Source of the DNA: Lachnospiraceae bacterium
Lineage (GTDB): Bacteria; Bacillota; Clostridia; Lachnospirales; Lachnospiraceae
Length of the DNA: 64,000 nucleotides
Reading direction: 5' to 3'
Assembly (NCBI GenBank): GCA_902363825.1
Contig: CABJBK010000003.1
Span: 254,392-318,391, forward strand
The position numbers were made by a program, and so were the translations under genes. This document shows, one piece after another, positions 9,820 to 17,702 of this stretch (position 1 is the first letter of the stretch; each line of letters begins with the position of its first letter). The notes under the pieces were generated by a model. That model worked only from the letters and a program-made list of their open reading frames with translations, was not told the origin of the DNA and made no database searches.

Positions 9820-9873
9820 AGGGATTTCGATAGCTTGCCCTAAATGGACGAGTCTACCGGAATCTCTTTTTTG
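9820..9873 (+). terminator. Possible intrinsic terminator
   Basis: GGGATTTCG and CGGAATCTC can pair (with G-U pairs) around a loop of about 30 bases and are followed by TTTTTT. It would end transcription of the first defence block before the promoter at 10014. Confidence 0.4.
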
Positions 9874-10013
9874 TGTTGTTGACAATAGTTCTGACCACTA
9901 AAAATCTTCTGGGCGAGGCTGAATAACTATTGTTTTAATGGTGTGAGACTACAGGACTACTGAACGAAAAACATAAAACATACTTTTGGTATTAAAATAC
10001 TAAAACATAAAAC

Positions 10014-10048
10014 TTGACAAAGATACACATCTTGTGCTATCTTATAAT
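10014..10048 (+). promoter_or_regulatory. Sigma-A-type promoter of the second type I locus
   Basis: A perfect TTGACA at 10014-10019 is followed 17 bases later by CTATCT (10037-10042) and 23 bases later by TATAAT (10043-10048). The first spacing is the usual one. The region is AT-rich and lies between two copies of TAAAACATAAAAC, possible operator sites. A CAGGAG site precedes the ATG at 10091. Confidence 0.6.
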
Positions 10049-10090
10049 CAGTAAAAGAAACATAACTCGTATTTCAGGAGATTAAATATC

Positions 10091-11701
10091 ATGAATAAAG
10101 ATCAAGAAAGAAAAATTATGGATTATTGGGATCTTATGAGAGGAACGGTCAGGCAAGGTGATTATATTGCTGCAACAGTACTTGTAAATGAAGTTAAGAA
10201 CAGAATGGCAATAACTGCTGTGCAAGAGACACCAGACACAGTTTATTCAGCACTCTTGGAGGTTGCTGACGAGCTACATATTATGAATCCATTTATTGAT
10301 AAGGAAAGGTTCTTTTTTATCTACCAAGAAGGAAAACAACTTGAAAAGATGGATTGGGAAGGTGCGATTGCAAAGGTGGCTCGCTCTTCGAAAATGCCTA
10401 TTCTACCAGTTCCAGTCATCAGAGTTTATGAGGAACGCTTCTCGGTTGACCCAGAATCGGTTCTTATAGCGGAAGCAGAGAAATTTGCTCCTAATCTTCT
10501 TCACATTGTTGATGAAAATATCAATTCGAGTTTTACCTTAACAACGCAAAATGCGACTTATGCAAAGGCTTTGGAATATGTATTTTCTGATTATGACAAC
10601 GTCGAAATAATGCTAACGGACATATATCAATATGGTTTTATTAATAAGAGATTTGACCTGATTTTCTCATGTCCCAATATGGGTGGCAGAACACTGGCAG
10701 AAGATAAAAACTTCATGTGCAGAGAATTCGATATGGTAGCGCTTGAAAATCTATCTCTTCACCTCAATAGCGGAGGCCGTTTGGTAATAACTTTACCTGG
10801 AAGGATAACATTTGCATCTGGGAAAGTCAGTGACCTTAGACAATTCATTCAGACCAGTTACACAATTAAAGAAATTGCTGAATTACCAGAAGGGTCGCTT
10901 GAATACACAGGTATCAAGGTGTATCTGATTGATATTGAAAATACACGTCCGGACGATGATGATATCATCATTCGCAGGTACTCAGCCGGTGATCGAAAGA
11001 CACGTAGGTCAGCGGTTACTTCTCTTGAGGTTACTGATGATACATTTGTAATGCTTAATGAGCTTGAGGAACAGGGAGATTGGAGCATTGATCGTATATT
11101 TGCTCAACAGGATGAAGAATATCTTAATTTCCAGAAGTCTGAGATTCGAAAAGAGTTAATCGGAAACGTTGCTCAAGTGTTTAGAGGCAAAGCTGTTAAT
11201 AAGAAAGATCCAGCTGGAAATATCAGTGTTGTTAATATTTCAAATATTGGCGATTACGACATAGATTATGAGTGTTTAGATCACCTACAGGAGGAAGAAC
11301 GCAAGGTTGCCAATTATCTTTTACAAGAAGGTGACGTGCTTCTGCCAGCAAGAGGGACTGCCATCCGTACAGCGGTTTTCCATGAACAGACATATCCATG
11401 TATAGCATCTTCAAACGTCATTGTGATAAGACCAGATCAGAAAAATCTTAACGGGTATTACTTGAAAATTTTCTTAGATAGTCCGATAGGAAACAAGATG
11501 ATAAGTGGCGCTCAGCAAGGAATGACCGTAATGAATATCAGCTACAAGGATTTGAATGTGCTTGAGGTACCACTTCCCAATATGGAGAAGCAGAAAGCTG
11601 TTGTTAAAGAATATCAGGAAGAACTGAAAAAATATAGCGACACGGTTGCAGCAGCGGAGAAGCGTTGGAACGAAGTTTTGAAAAAGCTGCAAACGTTTTA
11701 A
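10091..11701 (+). CDS. Degenerate N6-adenine methylase-like protein fused to an HsdS-type target-recognition domain
   Basis: The 536-residue protein has an N-terminal half shaped like the catalytic domain of a type I methylase. It runs from a segment predicting FDLIFSCPNM to a GGRLVITLPGRITF stretch (the usual 'LlpnGvL' equivalent). However, the motif IV [N/D/S]PP[Y/F] position reads CPNM (194-197), and no DPxxGxG motif I is seen. Residues about 355-536 look like an HsdS target-recognition domain plus its coiled coil (GDVLLPARGTAIRTA, MTVMNISYKDLNVLEVPLP, MEKQKAVVKEYQEELKKY). It heads the operon 14 bases before the ADP-ribosylglycohydrolase-HsdM gene. It may provide DNA recognition while catalysis comes from the two following HsdM proteins (inference). 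Confidence 0.7.
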   Translation: MNKDQERKIMDYWDLMRGTVRQGDYIAATVLVNEVKNRMAITAVQETPDTVYSALLEVADELHIMNPFIDKERFFFIYQEGKQLEKMDWEGAIAKVARSSKMPILPVPVIRVYEERFSVDPESVLIAEAEKFAPNLLHIVDENINSSFTLTTQNATYAKALEYVFSDYDNVEIMLTDIYQYGFINKRFDLIFSCPNMGGRTLAEDKNFMCREFDMVALENLSLHLNSGGRLVITLPGRITFASGKVSDLRQFIQTSYTIKEIAELPEGSLEYTGIKVYLIDIENTRPDDDDIIIRRYSAGDRKTRRSAVTSLEVTDDTFVMLNELEEQGDWSIDRIFAQQDEEYLNFQKSEIRKELIGNVAQVFRGKAVNKKDPAGNISVVNISNIGDYDIDYECLDHLQEEERKVANYLLQEGDVLLPARGTAIRTAVFHEQTYPCIASSNVIVIRPDQKNLNGYYLKIFLDSPIGNKMISGAQQGMTVMNISYKDLNVLEVPLPNMEKQKAVVKEYQEELKKYSDTVAAAEKRWNEVLKKLQTF

Positions 11702-11715
11702 GGAGGATTACGAAA

Positions 11716-14133
11716 ATGATAGGAGCAATTATCGGAGACATCGTCGGGTCTCGCTTTGAATGGAATAATAATAAAAGCAAGGATTTTGAGTTCCTTACAT
11801 ATAAGTGCTTTCCTACCGATGATAGCATTATGACATTAGCATTGGCACAGGCTGTTCTGGTTAGTAAGCCGGATCATAGCGATCTATCAAGGAACGCAGT
11901 CGAATGCATGCAGTCCGTCGGGCGCAACTATCCGGATTGCGGTTATGGCGGAGGATTCCGTAACTGGATGTTTTCTGACGATCCTAAACCATACAACAGT
12001 TATGGAAATGGAGCTGCTATGCGTGTAAGCGCGGCGGGGTTCGCTGCTAATAGCATTGAGGATGCAAAAGACCTTTCCAGAAAGATTACTGAAGTAACTC
12101 ATAATCATCCGGAAGGTATTAAAGGCGCAGAGGCCACAGCAGTTGCTATCTATATGGCCAAGACCGGCAGCAGCCTCTTGGAGATAAGAGATTACATTGA
12201 TAAGAATTATTATCCGATGAACTTTACACTGGATGGAATCAGAGCAAGCTACAAGTTTAATGAGACTTGCCAGGATACAGTTCCGCAGGCTTTGATGGCA
12301 TTCTTCGAATCGACGGATTTTGAGGACGCTATTAGGAATGCCATTTCAATTGGTGGTGACAGCGATACATTAGCAGCCATCTGCGGTGGTGTAGCCGAAG
12401 CATATTATGGTGTTCCTTCAGAAATAAGAAAGCATGCACTTACATTTTTGGATAAGCAACTTCTTAAGATCTTGGTTGCTTTTGAAAATAAGTATCCTCC
12501 GGTAATGGAAAAGAAGGTCGGTGATATTAGTGTGCCGATAGAACGTAAAGCCGAGAGAAAAGTGAATGGAATAGAACGAGAAATAATGATGGAAGAAGCT
12601 CTCCAGGCTGCTGATGATGACGTCGAAGATGCAGAGCTTACAAAAGAGGAAACTACAAGTCGGCAGCTTTTTAATCATCTCTTTGAGGCTTGTAATATTC
12701 TTCGCGGCCCTATTAACCAGGATGAATTTAAGAGTTATGTGACACCAGTCCTGTTCTTCAAGCGTATATCAGATGTTTATGACGAAGAATATGAAGAGGC
12801 ATTAGAATTCTCTGGGGGCGATGTTGAGTATGCAGAAGCCGAGGATATGCATTCTTTTGTAATACCTGATGGCTGCCATTGGAATGATGTTCGTATGGTA
12901 AGCCAAGATGTAGGAAAAGCAATTGTAAAAGCAATGACAGGTATTGAAAAGGCCAATCCGGATACCTTATCTGGAGTGTTCAGCAGCTTTGACGATGCAA
13001 CATGGACAGATAAGAATAAGCTGACAGATGAGCGCCTTAAGAACTTGATTGAGCACATGTCACTTATCAAGGTTGGAAACAAGAATTATTCAGCGGATAT
13101 TATGGGTGATAGCTATGAATTTCTGATAAAGAAGTTCGCAGATATGTCGAAAAAGAATGCTGGAGAGTTTTACACGCCAAGAACAATCGTAAAACTCATG
13201 GTAAATCTTCTCGATCCGAAGCCTGGTGAAACGGTGTATGATCCGGCTTGTGGTACAGGTGGAATGTTGATCGAAGCCATACATCATATGAATAATGACA
13301 GACTTGCTTATGGTAGGATTTTCGGACAGGAAAATAATTTGTCCACATCTGCAATTGCTCGTATGAATTTATATTTGCACGGAGCAAAGGATGTTCAGGT
13401 TAAGCAGGGAGATACGTTAAGAAACCCGCTTTTCCTTGAAAAAGGAAAGTTGAAAACATTTGATTGCGTTCTCGCCAATCCGCCGTTCGGTATGAAGAAA
13501 TGGGGCGCGGGGCAATTCGAATCGGATCAATACGGACGTAATATGTGGGGCTGCCCTTCTGACTCCAGCGCAGATTTTGCATGGCTTCAACACATGATTA
13601 AATCTATGGACTCGAAGAATGGTCGGTGTGCAGTTGTTCTCCCACAAGGCGTATTGTTCCATTCGGGAAAAGAGGGAGAGATTAGAGAGCAGCTTGTTCG
13701 TTCAGATAAATTGGAAGCAGTTATCACGCTGGCCAGTGGTGTGTTTTACAGTACCGGAGTTTCAGCATGCATTCTGTTTCTCAATAATAAGAAGGAACAT
13801 AAGCACAAGGGCAGAATATGTCTGATTGATGGAACAGAGATATATACACCGCAGCGAGCACAGAATATTATCTCGCCGGATAACGTTAAAACTCTTTATA
13901 AGCTCTATACCGATTATGTAGACGTTATTGAAAAATGCAAGATCGTGACAATCGATGACGTAGAAAAAGGTGGTTTTGAGCTGAGTGTAAAGAAATATAT
14001 CGAGCAGAAAGCAAAGGAAGCAATACCACACGAAAAGGTATTGCTGGCGTATTATGAAGCACTTACAAAGGTACGTAAGTCTGAGGAGAAAATGAGAAAG
14101 CTGCTCATCGAAGGAGGGTATGTCAATGAGTAA
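11716..14133 (+). CDS. ADP-ribosylglycohydrolase fused to type I methyltransferase subunit HsdM
   Basis: An 805-residue two-domain protein. Residues 1 to about 270 are a complete-looking ADP-ribosylglycohydrolase (DraG/ARH family): MIGAIIGDIVGSRFEW at the N-terminus, the metal-binding TDDS at 34-37 and GGDSDT at 213-218. After an acidic linker, residues about 316-805 are HsdM: helical N-terminal domain, motif I DPACGTGG from 509, and catalytic NPPF at 588-591. Both halves keep their catalytic motifs. I chose ATG 11716 because AGGAGG lies at 11701-11706. An upstream in-frame start at 11665 would lie inside the previous gene and has no site. The DraG family removes ADP-ribose from proteins or nucleic acids. 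What it acts on here is unknown. Confidence 0.9.
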   Translation: MIGAIIGDIVGSRFEWNNNKSKDFEFLTYKCFPTDDSIMTLALAQAVLVSKPDHSDLSRNAVECMQSVGRNYPDCGYGGGFRNWMFSDDPKPYNSYGNGAAMRVSAAGFAANSIEDAKDLSRKITEVTHNHPEGIKGAEATAVAIYMAKTGSSLLEIRDYIDKNYYPMNFTLDGIRASYKFNETCQDTVPQALMAFFESTDFEDAIRNAISIGGDSDTLAAICGGVAEAYYGVPSEIRKHALTFLDKQLLKILVAFENKYPPVMEKKVGDISVPIERKAERKVNGIEREIMMEEALQAADDDVEDAELTKEETTSRQLFNHLFEACNILRGPINQDEFKSYVTPVLFFKRISDVYDEEYEEALEFSGGDVEYAEAEDMHSFVIPDGCHWNDVRMVSQDVGKAIVKAMTGIEKANPDTLSGVFSSFDDATWTDKNKLTDERLKNLIEHMSLIKVGNKNYSADIMGDSYEFLIKKFADMSKKNAGEFYTPRTIVKLMVNLLDPKPGETVYDPACGTGGMLIEAIHHMNNDRLAYGRIFGQENNLSTSAIARMNLYLHGAKDVQVKQGDTLRNPLFLEKGKLKTFDCVLANPPFGMKKWGAGQFESDQYGRNMWGCPSDSSADFAWLQHMIKSMDSKNGRCAVVLPQGVLFHSGKEGEIREQLVRSDKLEAVITLASGVFYSTGVSACILFLNNKKEHKHKGRICLIDGTEIYTPQRAQNIISPDNVKTLYKLYTDYVDVIEKCKIVTIDDVEKGGFELSVKKYIEQKAKEAIPHEKVLLAYYEALTKVRKSEEKMRKLLIEGGYVNE

Positions 14134-15619
14134 GAAGATAACACAAGAAGAGCTTGAATCCTATCTGTGGGATTCAGCTGTCCTCCTGAGAAATCATATC
14201 GATGCAGGAGCATATAAGCAGTATATCTTCCCTTTGTTATTCTTTAAGCGTCTGAACGATGTTTATGAAGAGGAGACAAGGAATGCGGTTAAGAATAACG
14301 GACCGGAAGCAGCTGATTGGGAGGAAACACATAATTATGTAATTCCTGATGGAGCGCATTGGGATGATGTCAGAAATGTTCCTGAAAATGTCGGGAAGGC
14401 TATTCAGTCAGCATTTCGAGCCATTGAGAGTGCAAATAGCGACAAACTGACTGGCATATTCGGAGATGGAACATGGACCAATAAGAGACGTCTACCGGAC
14501 CGATTGCTAAAGGATTTGCTGGAACATTTTAGCTCGAAGACGCTTTCAATTGAGAATTGTCCGGAGGATGAGCTTGGACAAGGGTATGAATACTTGATTA
14601 AGCAATTTGCGGACGATAGCGGTCATACGGCTCAGGAATTTTATACCAATAGAACCGTGGTCCATCTCATGACAGAGATGTTGAAGCCGGAATCAGGTGA
14701 AGCAATCTATGATCCGACATGTGGAAGTGCCGGTATGCTAATATCCGCAATATCTTACTTGAAAGATCAAAAAAAAGAGTGGAGAAATGTCTCTCTCTAT
14801 GGTCAAGAAATAAATGCACTGACGTCAGCTATCGCAAGAATGAATTTATTTCTTCATGGAATTGAGGATTTTCAGATTGTAAATGGTGATACACTTGCGG
14901 CACCGGCGTTCATTGAGCGCGGTAAATTAAAAACTTTCGATCTGGTGCTGGCAAATCCTCCGTACTCCATCAAAGAGTGGAGCCGTGATGCTTTCTCGGC
15001 AGATAAATATGGTCGAAACTTTCTGGGAGTTCCTCCACAGGGACGTGCTGATTACGCGTTCTTGCAACACATTATAAAGAGCATGAATGAAAAAACTGGT
15101 CGTTGTGCAATACTCTTCCCTCATGGTGTTTTATTTCGTAACGAGGAAAGTGATATGCGCGAGAAACTGGTGCGTGGAGATTATGTGGAATGTGTTATAG
15201 GTCTTGCGCCAAACTTGTTTTATAACTCACCTATGGAAGCATGCATCGTTATATGCCGCATGAATAAAACCACTGATCGTAGAGGAAAGGTTCTGTTTAT
15301 CAATGCAGTAAATGATGTGGAGCGCAAAAATGCACAGAGTTATTTGACGGATGTTCATATTAAGAAAATCGCCGATGTTTACGCGAACTACAAGAATGAT
15401 GATGGTTTTGCGCAGGTGGCGACCATAAAGGATATTGAGGAGAATAATTTCTCGCTAAGTATTCCGTTGTATGTGAAGCCTACTGTCGATGAGTCTGAGG
15501 TTGATACCTACACGTTGCAGCAACACTATGAAAGCTGGAGAGCATCTTCGGAACGAGCGCTCAAATATTATACGCTATTGAATGAAATGATAAAGAAAGG
15601 CGGTGAGAAGGATGTCTAA
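14126..15619 (+). CDS. hsdM: Type I restriction-modification methyltransferase subunit M
   Basis: A 497-residue HsdM that adds methyl groups to adenine in the target sequence with HsdS. It has the helical N-terminal domain (SYLWDSAVLLRNHIDAGAYK, FPLLFFKRLNDVYEEE), motif I DPTCGSAG starting at residue 196 and catalytic NPPY at 277-280. It overlaps the previous gene by 8 bases. ATG 14126 is preferred over 14120 because the AAGGAGGG site would leave a spacer of only one base to 14120. It is homologous to the HsdM half of the preceding fusion but clearly diverged, so the locus has two potentially active M subunits plus one degenerate one. Confidence 0.93.
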   Translation: MSKKITQEELESYLWDSAVLLRNHIDAGAYKQYIFPLLFFKRLNDVYEEETRNAVKNNGPEAADWEETHNYVIPDGAHWDDVRNVPENVGKAIQSAFRAIESANSDKLTGIFGDGTWTNKRRLPDRLLKDLLEHFSSKTLSIENCPEDELGQGYEYLIKQFADDSGHTAQEFYTNRTVVHLMTEMLKPESGEAIYDPTCGSAGMLISAISYLKDQKKEWRNVSLYGQEINALTSAIARMNLFLHGIEDFQIVNGDTLAAPAFIERGKLKTFDLVLANPPYSIKEWSRDAFSADKYGRNFLGVPPQGRADYAFLQHIIKSMNEKTGRCAILFPHGVLFRNEESDMREKLVRGDYVECVIGLAPNLFYNSPMEACIVICRMNKTTDRRGKVLFINAVNDVERKNAQSYLTDVHIKKIADVYANYKNDDGFAQVATIKDIEENNFSLSIPLYVKPTVDESEVDTYTLQQHYESWRASSERALKYYTLLNEMIKKGGEKDV

Positions 15620-16751
15620 GGTTCTTTTGGGTGAAGTTTCTCACGAACGTAAAGAAACTTGTAAGGGAAGTAAAGAAGGATATCCCATTGTAGGATTGGA
15701 ACATTTGATTCCTGAAGAAATCACTCTTACAACGTGGGATGAAGGTGCTGAGAATACCTTTACAAAAATGTTTCGTAAAGGCGATGTGTTGTTCGGTCGT
15801 CGGCGTGCTTATCTTAAGAAAGCTGCTGTCGCGCCATTCGATGGAATCTGTTCTGGTGACATTACAGTGATCGAAGCAGACCCAGATAAGATACTCCCTG
15901 AGCTCCTACCGTTTATTATTCAGAATGATGATTTATTCGACTTTGCTGTTGGAAAGTCTGCTGGTTCGCTTTCACCACGTGTTAAGTGGGAGCATCTCAA
16001 AAATTACGAGTTTGAGTTACCTGATATGGATAAACAGAAGGCACTTGCAGAGCTTTTGTGGGCAATTGATGATACAAAGAAATCTTATCAGAAATTGATT
16101 GCAGCAACTGATGAATTGGTGAAATCTCAATTTATCGAGATGTTTGGAGAGCAGAAAGAAAACCCTAAAGGATTGCCAATGATGACATTGGGAGAGACAT
16201 GTAAATTCTTTTCGGGAACAGGTTTTCCGAACAAATATCAAGGTAATGTTCATGGAACCTATCCTTTTTATAAGGTTGGGGACATTTCCAGAAATGTGCA
16301 AGAAGGTAACGTTCGATTGAGGGCTGCAGATAATTATATTGAACCTGATATTGTGAAGGCTATCAAGGGTACGATCATTCCCCCCAATACTGTGGTTTTT
16401 GCGAAAATTGGTGAGGCTTTACGATTGAATAGAAGGGCGGTGACAACGCAAAATTGTCTTATTGATAATAATGCGATGGGAATACAACCGATAACTTCAG
16501 TAATTTGTTTGGAGTATTTTTTACAGTTTATGATTGGACTCGATATGAATGAGTATTCAACTGCAACGGCATTACCGTCTGTACGTAAGAGTTCGCTTGA
16601 AATGGTGAAAATAATTGTTCCTGATGTGGCAAATCAACAGCAATTTTCTGATCTCGCCATACAGAGCGATAAATCAAAATTTGAAATGGAACAGGCGCTT
16701 TCAGAACTGACTGCTACATACAAACGTATCATAACAGAAAACCTTGGCTAA
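15612..16751 (+). CDS. hsdS: Type I restriction-modification specificity subunit S
   Basis: HsdS recognises the bipartite DNA target. The 379-residue product shows two target-recognition domains. The first (about 1-150) ends at NYEFELPDMDKQKALAELLW and the coiled coil; the second (about 190-345) includes FFSGTGFPNKYQG and ends at IIVPDVANQQQFSDLAIQSD. The length is near the lower end for a two-domain HsdS. It overlaps hsdM by 8 bases. ATG 15612 is chosen over GTG 15603 for its spacing from AAGGCGGTGAG. The C-terminal coding sequence contains a 20-base segment (16662-16681) found again in the hsdS remnant at 17598, a sign of past recombination between hsdS copies. Confidence 0.9.
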   Translation: MSKVLLGEVSHERKETCKGSKEGYPIVGLEHLIPEEITLTTWDEGAENTFTKMFRKGDVLFGRRRAYLKKAAVAPFDGICSGDITVIEADPDKILPELLPFIIQNDDLFDFAVGKSAGSLSPRVKWEHLKNYEFELPDMDKQKALAELLWAIDDTKKSYQKLIAATDELVKSQFIEMFGEQKENPKGLPMMTLGETCKFFSGTGFPNKYQGNVHGTYPFYKVGDISRNVQEGNVRLRAADNYIEPDIVKAIKGTIIPPNTVVFAKIGEALRLNRRAVTTQNCLIDNNAMGIQPITSVICLEYFLQFMIGLDMNEYSTATALPSVRKSSLEMVKIIVPDVANQQQFSDLAIQSDKSKFEMEQALSELTATYKRIITENLG

Positions 16752-16825
16752 GAAATAAGGTCATGAAGTTCCCTCCGGCTCGTGAGGATACCGGAAACGG
16801 AGGAAGAGAAAAGGAGGAAACCATC

Positions 16826-17536
16826 ATGATCAGTCAAGTAATAGCCACAATCCAGGATGAACTTAGTGAAGTCCTGGATGAAAACCAAATGAAGTGTCTT
16901 TCTGCGGTGCTGCAGAAGCACTTATCTCATTTTGAAGAAACGGAGAAGGAAGATACAGCAGAGAAAAATGACATGCTACCTGTCTTTATTGCTGCAAAGC
17001 GTGTCGAGGGATGTTCTGAAAAATCCCTTCGTTACTATGAATCTACAATTCGTAATATGCTGGAAAGCATAAATAAACCGGAATGTCAGATAACAACGGA
17101 GGATCTTCGCTCATATCTCGATACATATCAGCGTCGAGGAACAGTGAGTAAAGTAACCCTTGATAATGTGAGGCGCATCCTGTCCAGCTTCTTTGCTTGG
17201 CTCGAAGATGAAGATTATATCGTCAAGAGCCCAGTGAGAAGAATTCATAAGGTCAAAACCGGTAAAACAGTAAAGGAAACCTATACAGATGAATCACTGG
17301 AGATGATGCGGGACCACTGTGACAACACGCGAGATTTGGCCATGATTGACCTTCTGGCATCCACTGGTATTCGTGTTGGAGAACTGGTTAAGTTAAACCG
17401 CAGTGATGTGGACTTTGAAAACAGAGAATGCATTGTTTTTGGAAAAGGTAATAAGGAACGGAAGGTTTACTTTGATGCTCGGACCAAAATTCATCTTCAA
17501 AGATACCTTGCAGAAGCTGGCCTTATACCGGATTGA
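16826..17536 (+). pseudogene. Truncated tyrosine recombinase of the hsdS-shuffling type
   Basis: This tyrosine recombinase is of the type found beside phase-variable type I loci, where it inverts or swaps hsdS segments. The N-terminal SAM-like domain is complete (LRYYESTIRNMLESI) and the catalytic domain starts with the first active-site Arg in STGIRVGELVKL and the Lys hairpin GKGNKERKVYF. The frame then ends at about residue 236 after IHLQRYLAEAGLIPD. The HxxR box and nucleophilic Tyr are missing, so it cannot be active by itself. Right after the break the DNA encodes the tail of an HsdS in another frame, so a deletion probably fused the two genes near 17510-17525. ATG 16826 follows AAGGAGGAAA. 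Confidence 0.8.
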
Positions 17537-17702
17537 GGAGATAGAAGTACTTGTCCCTAAAATAGATGAACAGCGCAGGTTTGCTGAATTTGTTCGGCAG
17601 AGCGATAAATCAAAATTATTACTTCAAAACAAGTATGAGAAAATTAATCAAGACAGGAGGTTACTCACATGTTTAATGAAGACAACACAACTGAGCAGAT
17701 GA
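17522..17702 (+). pseudogene. C-terminal remnant of a second hsdS
   Basis: In the frame offset from the recombinase, the DNA encodes IEVLVPKIDEQRRFAEFVRQ followed by SDKSKLLLQNKYEKINQ, the characteristic end of an HsdS domain plus coiled coil. There is no start or target-recognition domain. It shares the 20-base segment CAGAGCGATAAATCAAAATT with the end of the intact hsdS (16662-16681 and 17598-17617). The remnant overlaps the start of hsdR by about 34 bases. Confidence 0.75.

Larger units (their letters stand above)
9524..10013 (+). other. Intergenic stretch with degraded sequence and short repeats
   Basis: About 490 bases without a convincing intact gene. The first 270 bases look like decayed coding DNA (see the methyltransferase-like fragment). 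Further on are two adjacent copies of GGCCTGAAAT (9798-9817), a possible terminator (9820-9873), and a 9-bp inverted repeat ACAATAGTT/AACTATTGT at 9882-9890 and 9924-9932. Two near-copies of TAAAACATAAAAC flank the promoter region just downstream (around 9967 and 10001). Confidence 0.5.
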
